Below, one piece after another: positions 54,406-63,832 of a stretch of 64,000 nt of DNA. This stretch comes from Saccharomycopsis fibuligera x Saccharomycopsis cf. fibuligera (taxonomy: Eukaryota; Ascomycota; Saccharomycetes; Ascoideales; Saccharomycopsidaceae): the NCBI GenBank assembly GCA_001936135.1, contig CP012812.1:744001-808000 (forward strand), given 5' to 3'. Positions within the stretch are counted from its first letter, which is position 1, and the number at the start of each line of letters is the position of its first letter. A program made the translations under genes and the position numbers. The notes under the pieces were generated by a model that was given only the letters and a program-made list of their open reading frames with translations, ran no database searches and was not told the origin of the DNA.

Positions 54406-57400
54406 TTATGCTTCCACAAAAAAGCATTTCTCATTTTCATCCTTTGGCTTAGTCTTTGTCAACTTGACCAACTTATCACCAACAAAAAGTCTAATTCGTT
54501 CACTAGTCAAAGGACTAATAAAAGGCAACCCCTTAGTTCCTTCTTTGAAACCGTGATCTTTTCTTGCGTACGCCAAAGCATCCCTAATTGCAAAATGTAC
54601 AGCCATGCCCAAAATCAAAGGTGGCTCACCGATCCCCTTCGAATACTTCACTGTTTTCAAATGTGAAAAATCGCGATCATAAAGCAATGAAACATTAAAA
54701 TTTTGAGGAATGTTATTAAAGCCTGGAATCTTATATGACCCTGGTCCCGTAGTCGCTAAAGCTCCTGTGCGTCTCAACCACAATGATTGTTCAATTGTCA
54801 TTAACCCAACACCTTGAACAAACGCACCTTCAATTTGACCCAAATCAACAGCTTGATTTATTGGTCTTCCTAAATCCATCTTGATATCGGTTCGTAAACA
54901 TGTCCAATCACCAGTCAAAGTGTCAACTTCAACCACTGATGATGCAGCACCTTGTGTGAAGTAAAAAAATGCCGGCCCTGGGTTTGGATTGCCCCATTCG
55001 TAATTGATATCTGGGGTCTTATAGAATCCATTAGCTGATAAGTTAACCCTTTCAAAATAAGCTTTATTGACAATTTCATCAAAAGTTGCAGTTTCTGGCA
55101 TTGCCTTTTTAATTGGTTCAAGGCGTTTCATAATTTTTTCACAAGCATATTTGACGGCCATTCCATTCAAATCCGAAGATGCCGATGCTGCTGTAGCTGA
55201 AGTATTGGCCACTACTTGGGTAGATGTCTCTGAAATAAAAATTTTCTCCAATGGTACTTGAAGCTCTTCAGCGGCAATCATCGCCATTTTGGTATGCAAT
55301 CCTTGACCCATTTCTGTACCGCCATGGGAAACAAGTACTGATCCATCTTTGTAAACATGAACTAATGCACCTGCTTGATTCAAAAACTTGACGCCAAAAG
55401 ACACACCAAACATCACTGGTACTTGGGCAAGCCCTCTTTTAATCCATTTGTTTTTCGCATTGAAATCATCAATGTCTTTTCTGGCCTTGGAAAAATTGAT
55501 TTGTTTGCGGTTTTCACTCAACAATGTAGGAATAGAGTAGTCCTTTCCCAAGGACTGCTTGTACGTTGTAGTTTGCCCCATTTCTGGATAAAGATAATTC
55601 CGCTCTCTCAATTCTTCTGGGGTGACATTCAATCGTTCACAAATGTGGTAAATAATTGACTCACCCAAATAGCATCCTTGGACTCCGCCGAATGTTCTGA
55701 AAGCAGTATTGGAAATTGTGTTAGTCTTGCACGGAATACCATGAATTTTAGCATTAGGAAAATGATAACAATTAGCAGAGTGGAAAACTGCACGATCAAT
55801 CACTCCCCTGGTCAAATCCATTGACCAACCAGCATTAGCGTACAACTTTGCTTCCAATGCAGTAAATTTCAAACTTTTGTCTAAACCGACTTTCCATTTC
55901 ATTAAAAAAGGGTGACGTTGACCGGTAGTTTGCATATCTTCCAACCTATTCAAGGCAATTCTTATTGGCTTTTTAAACTTGATGGCCGCAAGGGATGCAA
56001 TTGAAGTATATGGTACTGACCTAGTTTCTTTACCACCAAAACCACCACCTAGTCTCTTAACTCGGCAGACAATTTTATGAGACGGGATTCCCGTTATGTG
56101 GCTTGCATACTCTTGTGTCTCAGTTGGGTTTTGCGTAGATGCGTATATTTTCAATTCACCATCTTCTTCAGGAATAACTAAACAGTTTTGAGTTTCGAAA
56201 TAAAATTGTTCTTGAGAGCCAATTCTAGTACTGTCTTCAAATATATAAGCCGATTCAGCAAAGGCTTTTTCCCAATCGCCTTTTTCAGTGATTCGGTCAT
56301 CCGGGAAAAAAGACTGTACTTCAATAGCATCTTCAATACTAAGCACTGATTCCAATTCCTCGTATTCGACTCTAACCTTCTTAGCCGCTTCATAACATCT
56401 ATGCCTATCTTTTCCAACTATTACGCCAATTGTTTGACCATAAAATTTAACTTCTCCATCAGCAAAAAATTCCTCTCTACCAAAGTTGAAATTTCCCCAC
56501 AAGTTTTCATCCTTATGAGCGATATCATTGATGTCCAAGTATCCGACAATATCTTCATGATGAGATAATGCTTCTGACCAATCAACGCTAAGAATCTTAG
56601 CGTGTGCTTTAGTAGACTTGACTAGGGCGCCATGAAGTTCATTATGTTGGATTGGCATATCTTCAGTATAAATAGCTTCACCAGTGACTTGCTTGAGACC
56701 GGACATGTGCACATCGGAACCACCAACAACTTTTTCCTTAAATGGTTGATTAATATCTCTGCTACCAGTAGCAATTTGTCGATGAATGGATTTAAGTGCT
56801 TCAGTATCAACAAAGCTTTTGTTTATTGTATTGTTGTTGCCACTGCTATCCTTGTCATTAATGTTGTCACTTCTAGTAGAGAGTTTTGAGTCCACAGTAG
56901 TAACATCAGCAAGACCATCAAGACAGTATTGGAAGAATTTGTAAAAAAAAGAAATAGTCAAACATCTTCTATAATTGCTCATTCCACCGGGGACACCAAA
57001 GGGCAAATTAAACTCCAGAGATAATGAGCTTAAAGCAGACTCAAGCACTGCGTTATTTTTTTCCAAATAGTCATCAATGGATAGTGACAGCAAAGATAAG
57101 TTGTCCACTGGGATATAAATTATTGATCCATTAAGTTTAGCAGAAGTTACTTTAGCCACTATGGTAGTCGGAGCCATACCACCATAACAAAACGTAGAGT
57201 CGATAATTTCAAATGCTCTAGCATTGCCAGTAGACTTTGATTCATTGTACTTAAATCGTAATCTTAAACAAGCAGTAACAATAGAAATATCGTCATCTTT
57301 TCTTTTACTTTGTTTGTATGACTTGATAAATTCAAATTCGTTTGTATTAGCCAATGGTGAATTAATCTGATCAAATTTCGTATTAGGAATAAAAATCTTG

Positions 57401-59079
57401 GTGATTAGTGAATTTGAAGGCAATCTTGTTTTTCTATAGCCAACGAAAAAATCGTCCAACTTGATTTGTTTTTCCTTAAATAATTCCGCTTTTTTGCTGG
57501 TGGCTTCATCAGAATCATTCAAATATTCACAAGTAAGAACCGCATTAGCGCCAACCAAACATGGATTCAAATCTGAGATTGGAGAAGCAGTAACAATGTT
57601 ACCGGAAGCAGTAGCGGCATTTCTAATTTGCCTTCCCGCAAATATTTTAAGCTGTTGGCAAATTGCTTTAAATACTTGAGTTTTACCAGTAATGACACTG
57701 CTATTAACTAAGTCCAATACGTCTGTGTTTGCAGTTGGGGTCGCAGTTGTAGCTAGTAAGTTTGCCAATTTTTCCAAACTTGAGTTTTGTTCAGCTTTGT
57801 ATAAGTTTTCGCATACTTCTTCCAAGTTACTAAGACTGAAATTTCCTGAGACTTCCAAGCCTGACAACGGATCATAATTCCAATGTACATTCAATTCGGG
57901 GATATCGTTGATGTATATCAATGCTTGAAAATTAACAAGTGGATTCACATAAGCTTCAACTTGAAATTCAGAAGACCCAGAAACCAATTTGAAAGCAACG
58001 TTAGGAAAATTTTTGTAGAATGCAATTATCTGCAAAAGCTGCTTTTTGGTGGCTGGTTTAATCCATACTTTTTTATCATTACCGTAAAACACTGGAGCTT
58101 GTTGAGCGTGCAATAACTCAGTTGGAAACGGTAACTCATCTTTAGGTCTGTATGGCTTCAAGGGTAAACCATTTGGTGAGTAAAAGTACTTTTCGTTCAT
58201 GTTGATTTCTGTTTCGGAATTTACAGCCTCACTTGCAGTAGAGTTACTGCTACCACTACCGCCACAAGTAGCCGCAGTACTGTTATCTTTGGACTTATTT
58301 TTGCAACAATTTTCTCCCTTAGCACAAGCATTTTGTACGTTGCTAGCAGCTTCTAAGTTGTTCTCTTTCAACGTTAACTGCTTACTTAACTCAGTCAATG
58401 AATGCTTAGTAGGATCATAATCTTTAGCAAAAGTAATTAACGAATGAATAATCGTAATGTATCCAGTACACCGGCATAAATTTCCGTCAAGAGCTTCAAT
58501 AATATCATGCATCTTTGGTTCTGGATCATTTCTAAGCAAAGCATAAGCAGACATAATGATTCCCGGAGTACAAAACCCACACTGTGATCCATGAAACTTA
58601 GCTAACCTTTCCTGAATAGGATGCAAATCTTTAGTAGTGCCTAATCCTTCTACCGTGATTAGATGCTTACCATCAATGGATATTAACGGAACAATACATG
58701 AGTTCACAGCCTTATAGAAAACTTTCCCCTTCACTTTATCATTCGAACCTAACACCACAGTGCAAGCGCCACAGCCGCCTTCATTACAGCCAATCTTTGT
58801 TCCCGTGAGGTTCATATAGTGGCCGGATCTGATAAAGTCGGACAAGCTGCCATCAGGACTAGGGTTCTTGATGGTTGTTTTGTGGCCATTTAGATAGAAG
58901 GAGATTTCGTTTTTAAACGGGATGTTAGAGAGTTCTGAGTGGAGGTATGAGGAAGATAATGAAACGGAGGAGGAAACACTGGATGATGGCGATTGTGATG
59001 GCAAGAGACTATGGCTTTCTGGTGTGCCATTAACACTTGCACTGGAGGAAGATGTGGAGTCGACAAGCGCGGGGGACAT
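54406..59079 (-). CDS. Xanthine dehydrogenase (molybdenum hydroxylase family)
   Basis: Encodes 1557 residues from the ATG at 59079. It oxidises hypoxanthine and xanthine to urate with NAD+. A Ser-rich extension of about 50 residues is followed by two 2Fe-2S domains: GCNEGGCGAC (Cys 98, 103, 106) with Cys 128, then SQCGFCTPG (167, 170) and NLCRCTG (202, 204). Next come a Cys-rich linker, the FAD domain (ASGNIVTASPISDLNP, DDFFVGYRKTRL), and the molybdopterin domain from about 780 (GGGFGGKETRS, HGGTEMGQGLHTKM, IEGAFVQGVG). Residues matching bovine E802, R880, F914, F1009-T1010 and E1261 are present (E962, R1128, E1485 among them). The loop next to the Arg reads AFRTFGGV where typical enzymes have AFRGFGGP, so a related purine or nicotinate hydroxylase is possible. 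It needs Mo cofactor; no such genes are in the window. Confidence 0.9.
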   Translation of the reverse strand: MSPALVDSTSSSSASVNGTPESHSLLPSQSPSSSVSSSVSLSSSYLHSELSNIPFKNEISFYLNGHKTTIKNPSPDGSLSDFIRSGHYMNLTGTKIGCNEGGCGACTVVLGSNDKVKGKVFYKAVNSCIVPLISIDGKHLITVEGLGTTKDLHPIQERLAKFHGSQCGFCTPGIIMSAYALLRNDPEPKMHDIIEALDGNLCRCTGYITIIHSLITFAKDYDPTKHSLTELSKQLTLKENNLEAASNVQNACAKGENCCKNKSKDNSTAATCGGSGSSNSTASEAVNSETEINMNEKYFYSPNGLPLKPYRPKDELPFPTELLHAQQAPVFYGNDKKVWIKPATKKQLLQIIAFYKNFPNVAFKLVSGSSEFQVEAYVNPLVNFQALIYINDIPELNVHWNYDPLSGLEVSGNFSLSNLEEVCENLYKAEQNSSLEKLANLLATTATPTANTDVLDLVNSSVITGKTQVFKAICQQLKIFAGRQIRNAATASGNIVTASPISDLNPCLVGANAVLTCEYLNDSDEATSKKAELFKEKQIKLDDFFVGYRKTRLPSNSLITKIFIPNTKFDQINSPLANTNEFEFIKSYKQSKRKDDDISIVTACLRLRFKYNESKSTGNARAFEIIDSTFCYGGMAPTTIVAKVTSAKLNGSIIYIPVDNLSLLSLSIDDYLEKNNAVLESALSSLSLEFNLPFGVPGGMSNYRRCLTISFFYKFFQYCLDGLADVTTVDSKLSTRSDNINDKDSSGNNNTINKSFVDTEALKSIHRQIATGSRDINQPFKEKVVGGSDVHMSGLKQVTGEAIYTEDMPIQHNELHGALVKSTKAHAKILSVDWSEALSHHEDIVGYLDINDIAHKDENLWGNFNFGREEFFADGEVKFYGQTIGVIVGKDRHRCYEAAKKVRVEYEELESVLSIEDAIEVQSFFPDDRITEKGDWEKAFAESAYIFEDSTRIGSQEQFYFETQNCLVIPEEDGELKIYASTQNPTETQEYASHITGIPSHKIVCRVKRLGGGFGGKETRSVPYTSIASLAAIKFKKPIRIALNRLEDMQTTGQRHPFLMKWKVGLDKSLKFTALEAKLYANAGWSMDLTRGVIDRAVFHSANCYHFPNAKIHGIPCKTNTISNTAFRTFGGVQGCYLGESIIYHICERLNVTPEELRERNYLYPEMGQTTTYKQSLGKDYSIPTLLSENRKQINFSKARKDIDDFNAKNKWIKRGLAQVPVMFGVSFGVKFLNQAGALVHVYKDGSVLVSHGGTEMGQGLHTKMAMIAAEELQVPLEKIFISETSTQVVANTSATAASASSDLNGMAVKYACEKIMKRLEPIKKAMPETATFDEIVNKAYFERVNLSANGFYKTPDINYEWGNPNPGPAFFYFTQGAASSVVEVDTLTGDWTCLRTDIKMDLGRPINQAVDLGQIEGAFVQGVGLMTIEQSLWLRRTGALATTGPGSYKIPGFNNIPQNFNVSLLYDRDFSHLKTVKYSKGIGEPPLILGMAVHFAIRDALAYARKDHGFKEGTKGLPFISPLTSERIRLFVGDKLVKLTKTKPKDENEKCFFVEA

Positions 59080-59515
59080 GTTGAAGATGATGTGCTTCAA
59101 GATAACTTGATGAGTAAGAAAAAACTTCTATACTAGCAGTGCTCTAATAATCTTGCAAACAGAAGTGGTTGTAAATAGCTGCAATACTGTACGAAATTAC
59201 CAAACTTCCTGCACTTTTGACCAAAAAGACTGCCAAAACCCTGTCAAATGAGAGTATGCGAGGATGAGGAGGAGAATAAATAACTGCCAACAAGCCACAA
59301 GCCAATTGCTGCTGCATACAAACGCCAGATTATGCGCCTCGGGACAGCCGCGGCTGTCCGTTTTACTAATAAACTGCTTACGTAACTGATGACACACTCA
59401 CCATTATGCCAGAGTATCGAGTATCGAGCACAACCATAGAGTACAGTGGACAATGATAATGATAACATTGATTATTATACACTCTTCTAATATAAATACA
59501 AATACTCTAGTAGCA
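59080..59515. other. Upstream region of xanthine dehydrogenase
   Basis: 436 bp between the dehydrogenase ATG and the 3' end of the TMEM115-like gene. It holds a perfect 18-bp palindrome (listed) and two GATAA cores at 59455-59459 and 59461-59465. GTATCGA is repeated at 59414-59428. Confidence 0.5.
59342..59359. promoter_or_regulatory. Perfect 18-bp palindrome GGACAGCCGCGGCTGTCC
   Basis: Both 9-base arms match exactly, centred on CCGCGG, 263-280 bp before the dehydrogenase ATG. Facing CCG and CGG half sites are what Zn2Cys6 dimers read, though usual purine regulators (UaY, Ppr1) prefer CGG-N6-CCG. It stands out in AT-rich DNA. The factor is unknown. Confidence 0.5.
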
Positions 59516-60622
59516 TCAAGCAGTTCCGATTCTCTCCTCAAGCACCTTTAGAGCCACCTGTCTGCGACGTTCCGCAATGTTACTGGACCCACCAGCACCT
59601 GCTGCTGCCCTGGCGCCTCTAGCGGCACTTCTTCTAACTGCTCGCTCATTGGACTGGACTACATCTTCTTCATTAAACTTAGTGACTAATCTCGCGGCGG
59701 CAAGAGCATTGTAAATGGTGTCAAAAATTGGTGATACAATAGGGTGGATAATGTCGGGAAAGAAATAAGCAAAGGCGAACGTGTCTGATGCGTCACCCTT
59801 GACTCTCGTTACTCCAAATGGTTGGCTGTCGTTATCATTGTTGGCGCGATTATTATTGTTTTCGGTACTTTCAGCGCTTGATGATGTCAAAGGAATTAAT
59901 GGTTCCAAGATCATAGATTGGTAGAATCTTAAATACACCCAAGCAACAACAAAAGAAATCACAGAGTTTAGAACAGGATAATAACTTTTTCTAGCCAATG
60001 AGGCCAACAACAACAAAATCACCGAAATAAAAGGCACATGCTTAACTCTCAAGTGAAAAGTTCCTCTAAAAAAGATCAAGTTGTGTTCAGGGACAATTTG
60101 CTTAAATGCAACAATGAATCCAACAATCAATGAAAATGAACCGCCAAATGAACCTTGCAATGCTTCTAGATTAGCCTTGCTTGTGCTAGCAATAGCAGTG
60201 ATCATAATCACGATTACAGCGGTTAGCAAATTGGTTATGCTGGATAACACTATTAAAAATTTAGCAATTTCTTTGGATCCCCAGACTTTTTCAAAATATC
60301 TGATACTAACAAGAGTATTCAGCACAGTGATCAAGAATCCGGTGACGGAACTCTCGACGAACGATGACACCACAAGGGTCCATGGATGGAATATTACCTG
60401 TGAAGGCACCAATTCAAATAATGGGACCACCAAATTGTTATTGTTTAGCTGAGGAATGATTTCATTTCCCTCAGGTTGGCCTTGATCTCCATTGGCACCA
60501 AGGAGCTGTTTCTTGGCCAGAAGTTTCAAATAGTATACTATGAAGAAAAGGGCAATGTTGAACAGCAATACCACTTTGGTTACTGGTGGGACATTGAATC
60601 TTTTGAAGTTGACGGCTGACAT
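59516..60622 (-). CDS. TMEM115/YOL107W-like multi-pass membrane protein
   Basis: Encodes 368 residues from the ATG at 60622 (an upstream TTG at 60685 is not used). A short N-terminus leads into about six membrane segments with the family blocks FHPWTLVVSSFVE, RYFEKVWGSKEIAKF, GSFGGSFSLIVGFIVAFKQIVPEHNL and ARKSYYPVLNSVISFVVAWVYLRFYQ, then a cytosolic Asn/Ser region, FAYFFPDIIHPIVSPIFDTIYN and an Arg/Ala-rich tail ending RRRQVALKVLEERIG. These match DUF1751/TMEM115, a rhomboid-like family without catalytic residues found in the Golgi and tied to retrograde traffic in human cells. The S. cerevisiae counterpart is YOL107W. Length is normal (about 340-370). Confidence 0.88.
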   Translation of the reverse strand: MSAVNFKRFNVPPVTKVVLLFNIALFFIVYYLKLLAKKQLLGANGDQGQPEGNEIIPQLNNNNLVVPLFELVPSQVIFHPWTLVVSSFVESSVTGFLITVLNTLVSIRYFEKVWGSKEIAKFLIVLSSITNLLTAVIVIMITAIASTSKANLEALQGSFGGSFSLIVGFIVAFKQIVPEHNLIFFRGTFHLRVKHVPFISVILLLLASLARKSYYPVLNSVISFVVAWVYLRFYQSMILEPLIPLTSSSAESTENNNNRANNDNDSQPFGVTRVKGDASDTFAFAYFFPDIIHPIVSPIFDTIYNALAAARLVTKFNEEDVVQSNERAVRRSAARGARAAAGAGGSSNIAERRRQVALKVLEERIGTA

Positions 60623-61319
60623 TGTTTTGGAAGCGGATAACTTTTTGATTATCACTGAGGTGACAAGAAGGATGAGTAAGCCCAATGCGGAAGGTAGATG
60701 ATGGTTATTGTGTTTGTGTGTGTGTATATATATGTATGTAAGATACCTTACTGTAGCATGGAATGTATGGAATAACAGTTAGTAGTACAAAAGGTTGGCT
60801 GGTATAAGATACTTATAAAAGAAGAGATATCTTGAGTTGGGCTGTGTTTGCATTAACGATTCGGTTTATGGGGGCTTTTCCCTCTGTTTACTGTTTACTG
60901 GTAGCAGGGCACACAACCAGAGAAAACGTATAAAGCGCTTGTCTGTTCTAAGTTCTAGTATATAACGGCCATCTCTAAAGTAACACTTACAGCAGCTACA
61001 ATTCAGTCTTCGTGTAGTATTTTTTTTTTCTGTTTTTTAGTATTTGCCAGCTATACAACAACTAAAATATCAACACACAAACAAAAAATAAGAAACTGAG
61101 TATAGTATATTATTAAAAAAAAAAAAAAAGTTAAAAAAAGAAAAGAAAAAAGAAAAAAAAAAAAAGAAAAAAAAAAAAAATAAAAACTACTAAACGAAAT
61201 GAAAGTATACAACAACAAGTAATGGAAAGGTATCCTCCATTACTGTGACTGATTGATTTATATTAATTTTAAGTTTTTACAGTGGCAGTGAAAAAAGCAG
61301 CCCAGTACCTTTTATTCCC
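60623..61319. other. Intergenic between SUA7 and the TMEM115-like gene
   Basis: 0.7 kb. A (GT)n and (TATG)n patch lies at 60711-60740 and a 73-base almost pure A/G tract at 61115-61187, just after SUA7. A TACTAAC on the minus strand at 60777-60783 has a following AG, but I see no matching donor, so I do not call a leader intron. Confidence 0.45.
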
Positions 61320-62357
61320 TCACTTGTCTGATTTTTCTGTCTTGTCTGACTTTTCCGAAGACTCCGACTTGATTTTACCACTGGTGACCCAGTATGGATC
61401 AATCAACTCTTTTCTTCTAGCGTCCAAGAGCTTGTAACTGGTCTTGATTGTCCCCTCGCTGACCCCAGTACTGTAAGAGATCCGGTTAGGACTCAACTCG
61501 GCATCAAAGAGAATAGCTGCCATGTATATAACCGCAGCGGTGATAGTGGTTGGACTTCTACCACCCAAGACCCCGACTTCTTTGACTCTTCTAGCAATAT
61601 GCTCAGCAGCGTTGGTAACTTGATTATTCAATCCTAAACGAGAACAGAATCTACGAATTAAATCTTCAGCCGTAGTTTGCGTGGTTTGAATGGAGTCACT
61701 AGTACTATTAGCGGTATGACCTTTATCTTCAATAATCTTCTTGATGAGCTTGAAAGTTTTTCCAATCTCTTTCTTTGGAACTTTTGTCAAGGCCCAAATT
61801 TCCTTAAATGTTCTAGCGACGTTTGCTTTTCTACAACCAATGAAGATCGCTGCGGCCATTATCGATTCCTGAGATTTGCCCTTCAATGGCTTCTCTTCAA
61901 ATGAAAGCTTATACACTTCTTTGGCAGCATCTTGAACAATCTTCGGCAAAGCATAGGTCTCGCACATTTGGGAAATCTTCAGAAAAGCAGCCAGAAGCTG
62001 ATTATCCTTCTTGTCCACCAAACTTTTCCCCTGGGTTCTATTCAACTCTCTACTGGCCCTCAGATCCTTCTTGTCAAAAGAAATCAAAGTAGAAAGCTGG
62101 TCGCCATCAAGAAGTGGGTTACCGGCGTCACCCACACGACTTGGATCACCACCGTTCTGATCATCGTTGCTAAAAGTACGCCATTCTGATCTGGTGTCGA
62201 TAATGCGGTCGCAAATGACCAAGCCGCACTGGGAACAAATCAAATCGCCACTGGCGTAGGCCTCAATCAACTGGGGAGGATACGTTTTGCAGTCGGGACA
62301 GGTGAGGGTAATGTTCAAGTTAGGACCATCGTAGGGCTCTTCTGCGGCAGTCGACAT
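61320..62357 (-). CDS. SUA7: General transcription factor TFIIB (Sua7)
   Basis: Encodes 345 residues. TFIIB bridges TBP and RNA polymerase II and helps set the transcription start. The zinc ribbon has Cys 20, 23, 41 and 44, followed by the B-reader segment RSEWRTFSNDD (57-67). Two cyclin folds follow: ISQMCETYALPKIVQDAAKE to SIMAAAIFIGCRKA, and RFCSRLGLNNQVTNAAEHIARRV to TITAAVIYMAAILF. The charged tail is short. All match the family and the length of S. cerevisiae Sua7 (345). It is divergent from GPI2 with 331 bp between the ATGs. Confidence 0.97.
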   Translation of the reverse strand: MSTAAEEPYDGPNLNITLTCPDCKTYPPQLIEAYASGDLICSQCGLVICDRIIDTRSEWRTFSNDDQNGGDPSRVGDAGNPLLDGDQLSTLISFDKKDLRASRELNRTQGKSLVDKKDNQLLAAFLKISQMCETYALPKIVQDAAKEVYKLSFEEKPLKGKSQESIMAAAIFIGCRKANVARTFKEIWALTKVPKKEIGKTFKLIKKIIEDKGHTANSTSDSIQTTQTTAEDLIRRFCSRLGLNNQVTNAAEHIARRVKEVGVLGGRSPTTITAAVIYMAAILFDAELSPNRISYSTGVSEGTIKTSYKLLDARRKELIDPYWVTSGKIKSESSEKSDKTEKSDK

Positions 62358-62688
62358 TGGTGGAAATGGGCGTGACAGTGGATGTGATGGGCGTGGACAA
62401 GTGAGCTGCTGCTGGGGAGTCGAGGTAAACCGATATTGATTGTATCTTCATCATTATTAAATTCTTTTTGTTTGTTTTATATTTTCCTTTCCTTTCCTTT
62501 CCTTCCTTCGCTTAGAAATGAACTCGTCGAGTTTGAGCAGGGTAATACCAGAAGCACGTGAAGCGCTCTGTAGCGGTAAATTTCACCACGACCGGTTCAC
62601 TACACGCACTGGTGATGAGAAGTGATGAGATGCCCATAGATAAAACTTTGGATAGCGAAGATATGACAAATTGACAAGCGACTGACTA
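62358..62688. other. Divergent promoter region of SUA7 and GPI2
   Basis: 331 bp. Contains CCTTT repeats (62487-62507), the inverted repeat AACTCGTCGAGTT at 62521-62533 and CACGTG at 62555-62560, all near the middle. TGATGA and CTGA boxes near 62607-62685 are not arranged as a snoRNA. Confidence 0.5.
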
Positions 62689-63711
62689 ATGGAACCCAAG
62701 CACAACAAGTCGTCCAGCGACTTGCCCAACCGCACATACTCCCCTTATTGGCGCAGCGGTAGTCCCAGACCCAACTCTGGCTCTGGATCTGGCTCCAGTG
62801 CCTACAATTACAAACAGCCCTGGCGCAAGCTCTTGTGGCTCCGTCAGGAGTATCCAGACAACTACGTCGACTCTTCTTTCTTGTCCCAGCTCAAGCGCAA
62901 CACCACAGTCACTAAGTACTCCTACTGGAAACTTGTCAGTGACTTCAGCTTGATCAATTTGCACCTATGCGATACGGCTATTGTGTTTATCATCTTCAAC
63001 GGGCTTTATAACCTGCACTGGAGTCCCTTTATCCCCACACTTATTTGCTCGGCTGTCACCATCTCCGGATACTTTATCTGGAACTACTGGCTATCAAGTC
63101 CGTTGTCTTCCTCGCCATTATCACATTCACTGCCATTGCCTCCCTCCGCCACACTGAACCAATTAGTCACTTTGAAATCCTCCTTGTTGATCGTCTTCAC
63201 CATCCTAACTCTATCTCCCGTGCTTCGATCCCTCACCAAATCTACTTCATCGGACTCCATCTGGGCTTTATCTACATGGCTAACCATTTTAAACGTCATC
63301 TGCCACAACTACGAATACGATATCAGCAAGCAGGAAGCATTCAAACTTTCCGTGCTATCCACCAACTTACTTTTCTCTAACGTTATTGTTCTCGCATCAA
63401 GATTAAATTCCAACATGGCGGTGTTTTGCTTCATTTTAGTTTCTATCCAAGCGTATGGTTTGTTTCCAATTTTCCAATTCAGAATAAGGAAAATTTTAGG
63501 CCACCGCTGGTGTGCCTTGTTGGGACTGTTGTATTTTGCCGTGGTCAGCGCATTGATTTATTTCACTGTTAGCAACTATATTATTGTTTTTAGCTGGTTT
63601 TCTATCAATTTGTTTATTGTCTTCTTTTGTCCTGGATACTTTCTTTTTCTTCAGCAGTACAAGAACGAGTTGCAGGGGCCTTGGGATCCTGCTAGACCAA
63701 AGCTTAGTTGA
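62689..63711 (+). CDS. GPI2: GPI-GlcNAc transferase subunit Gpi2 (PIG-C)
   Basis: Encodes 340 residues. Gpi2 is a membrane subunit of the ER complex that adds GlcNAc to phosphatidylinositol, the first step of GPI anchor synthesis. A Ser-rich N-terminus is followed by the family block WRKLLWLRQEYPDNYVDSSFL, then about eight membrane segments. QEAFKLSVLSTNLLFSNVIVLASRL and FPIFQFRIRK are also typical of PIG-C. Length is close to the S. cerevisiae protein (280) with a longer N-terminus and a Ser/Pro-rich loop near 140-160. The window also holds two likely GPI-anchored wall proteins that depend on this pathway, but they are not close by. Confidence 0.93.
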   Translation: MEPKHNKSSSDLPNRTYSPYWRSGSPRPNSGSGSGSSAYNYKQPWRKLLWLRQEYPDNYVDSSFLSQLKRNTTVTKYSYWKLVSDFSLINLHLCDTAIVFIIFNGLYNLHWSPFIPTLICSAVTISGYFIWNYWLSSPLSSSPLSHSLPLPPSATLNQLVTLKSSLLIVFTILTLSPVLRSLTKSTSSDSIWALSTWLTILNVICHNYEYDISKQEAFKLSVLSTNLLFSNVIVLASRLNSNMAVFCFILVSIQAYGLFPIFQFRIRKILGHRWCALLGLLYFAVVSALIYFTVSNYIIVFSWFSINLFIVFFCPGYFLFLQQYKNELQGPWDPARPKLS

Positions 63712-63712
63712 C

Positions 63713-63740
<28 letters not shown>
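63712..63740. repeat. (TGT)n microsatellite after GPI2
   Basis: About nine TGT/TTG units start three bases after the GPI2 stop codon. Confidence 0.85.
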
Positions 63741-63747
<7 letters not shown>

Positions 63748-63832
63748 GACGCTTGCTTAGTTTTTCATCGTTATTTTGTTTGCTTGTTTTATTGTGTTTC
63801 TATTTTGTATTTTATTTTGCATTTATAGATTA

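Noticed and set aside
62600-62690. Possible C/D snoRNA (GTGATGA ... CTGA) before GPI2
   Set aside because: No terminal stem, no C'/D' pair, and it overlaps the GPI2 leader.
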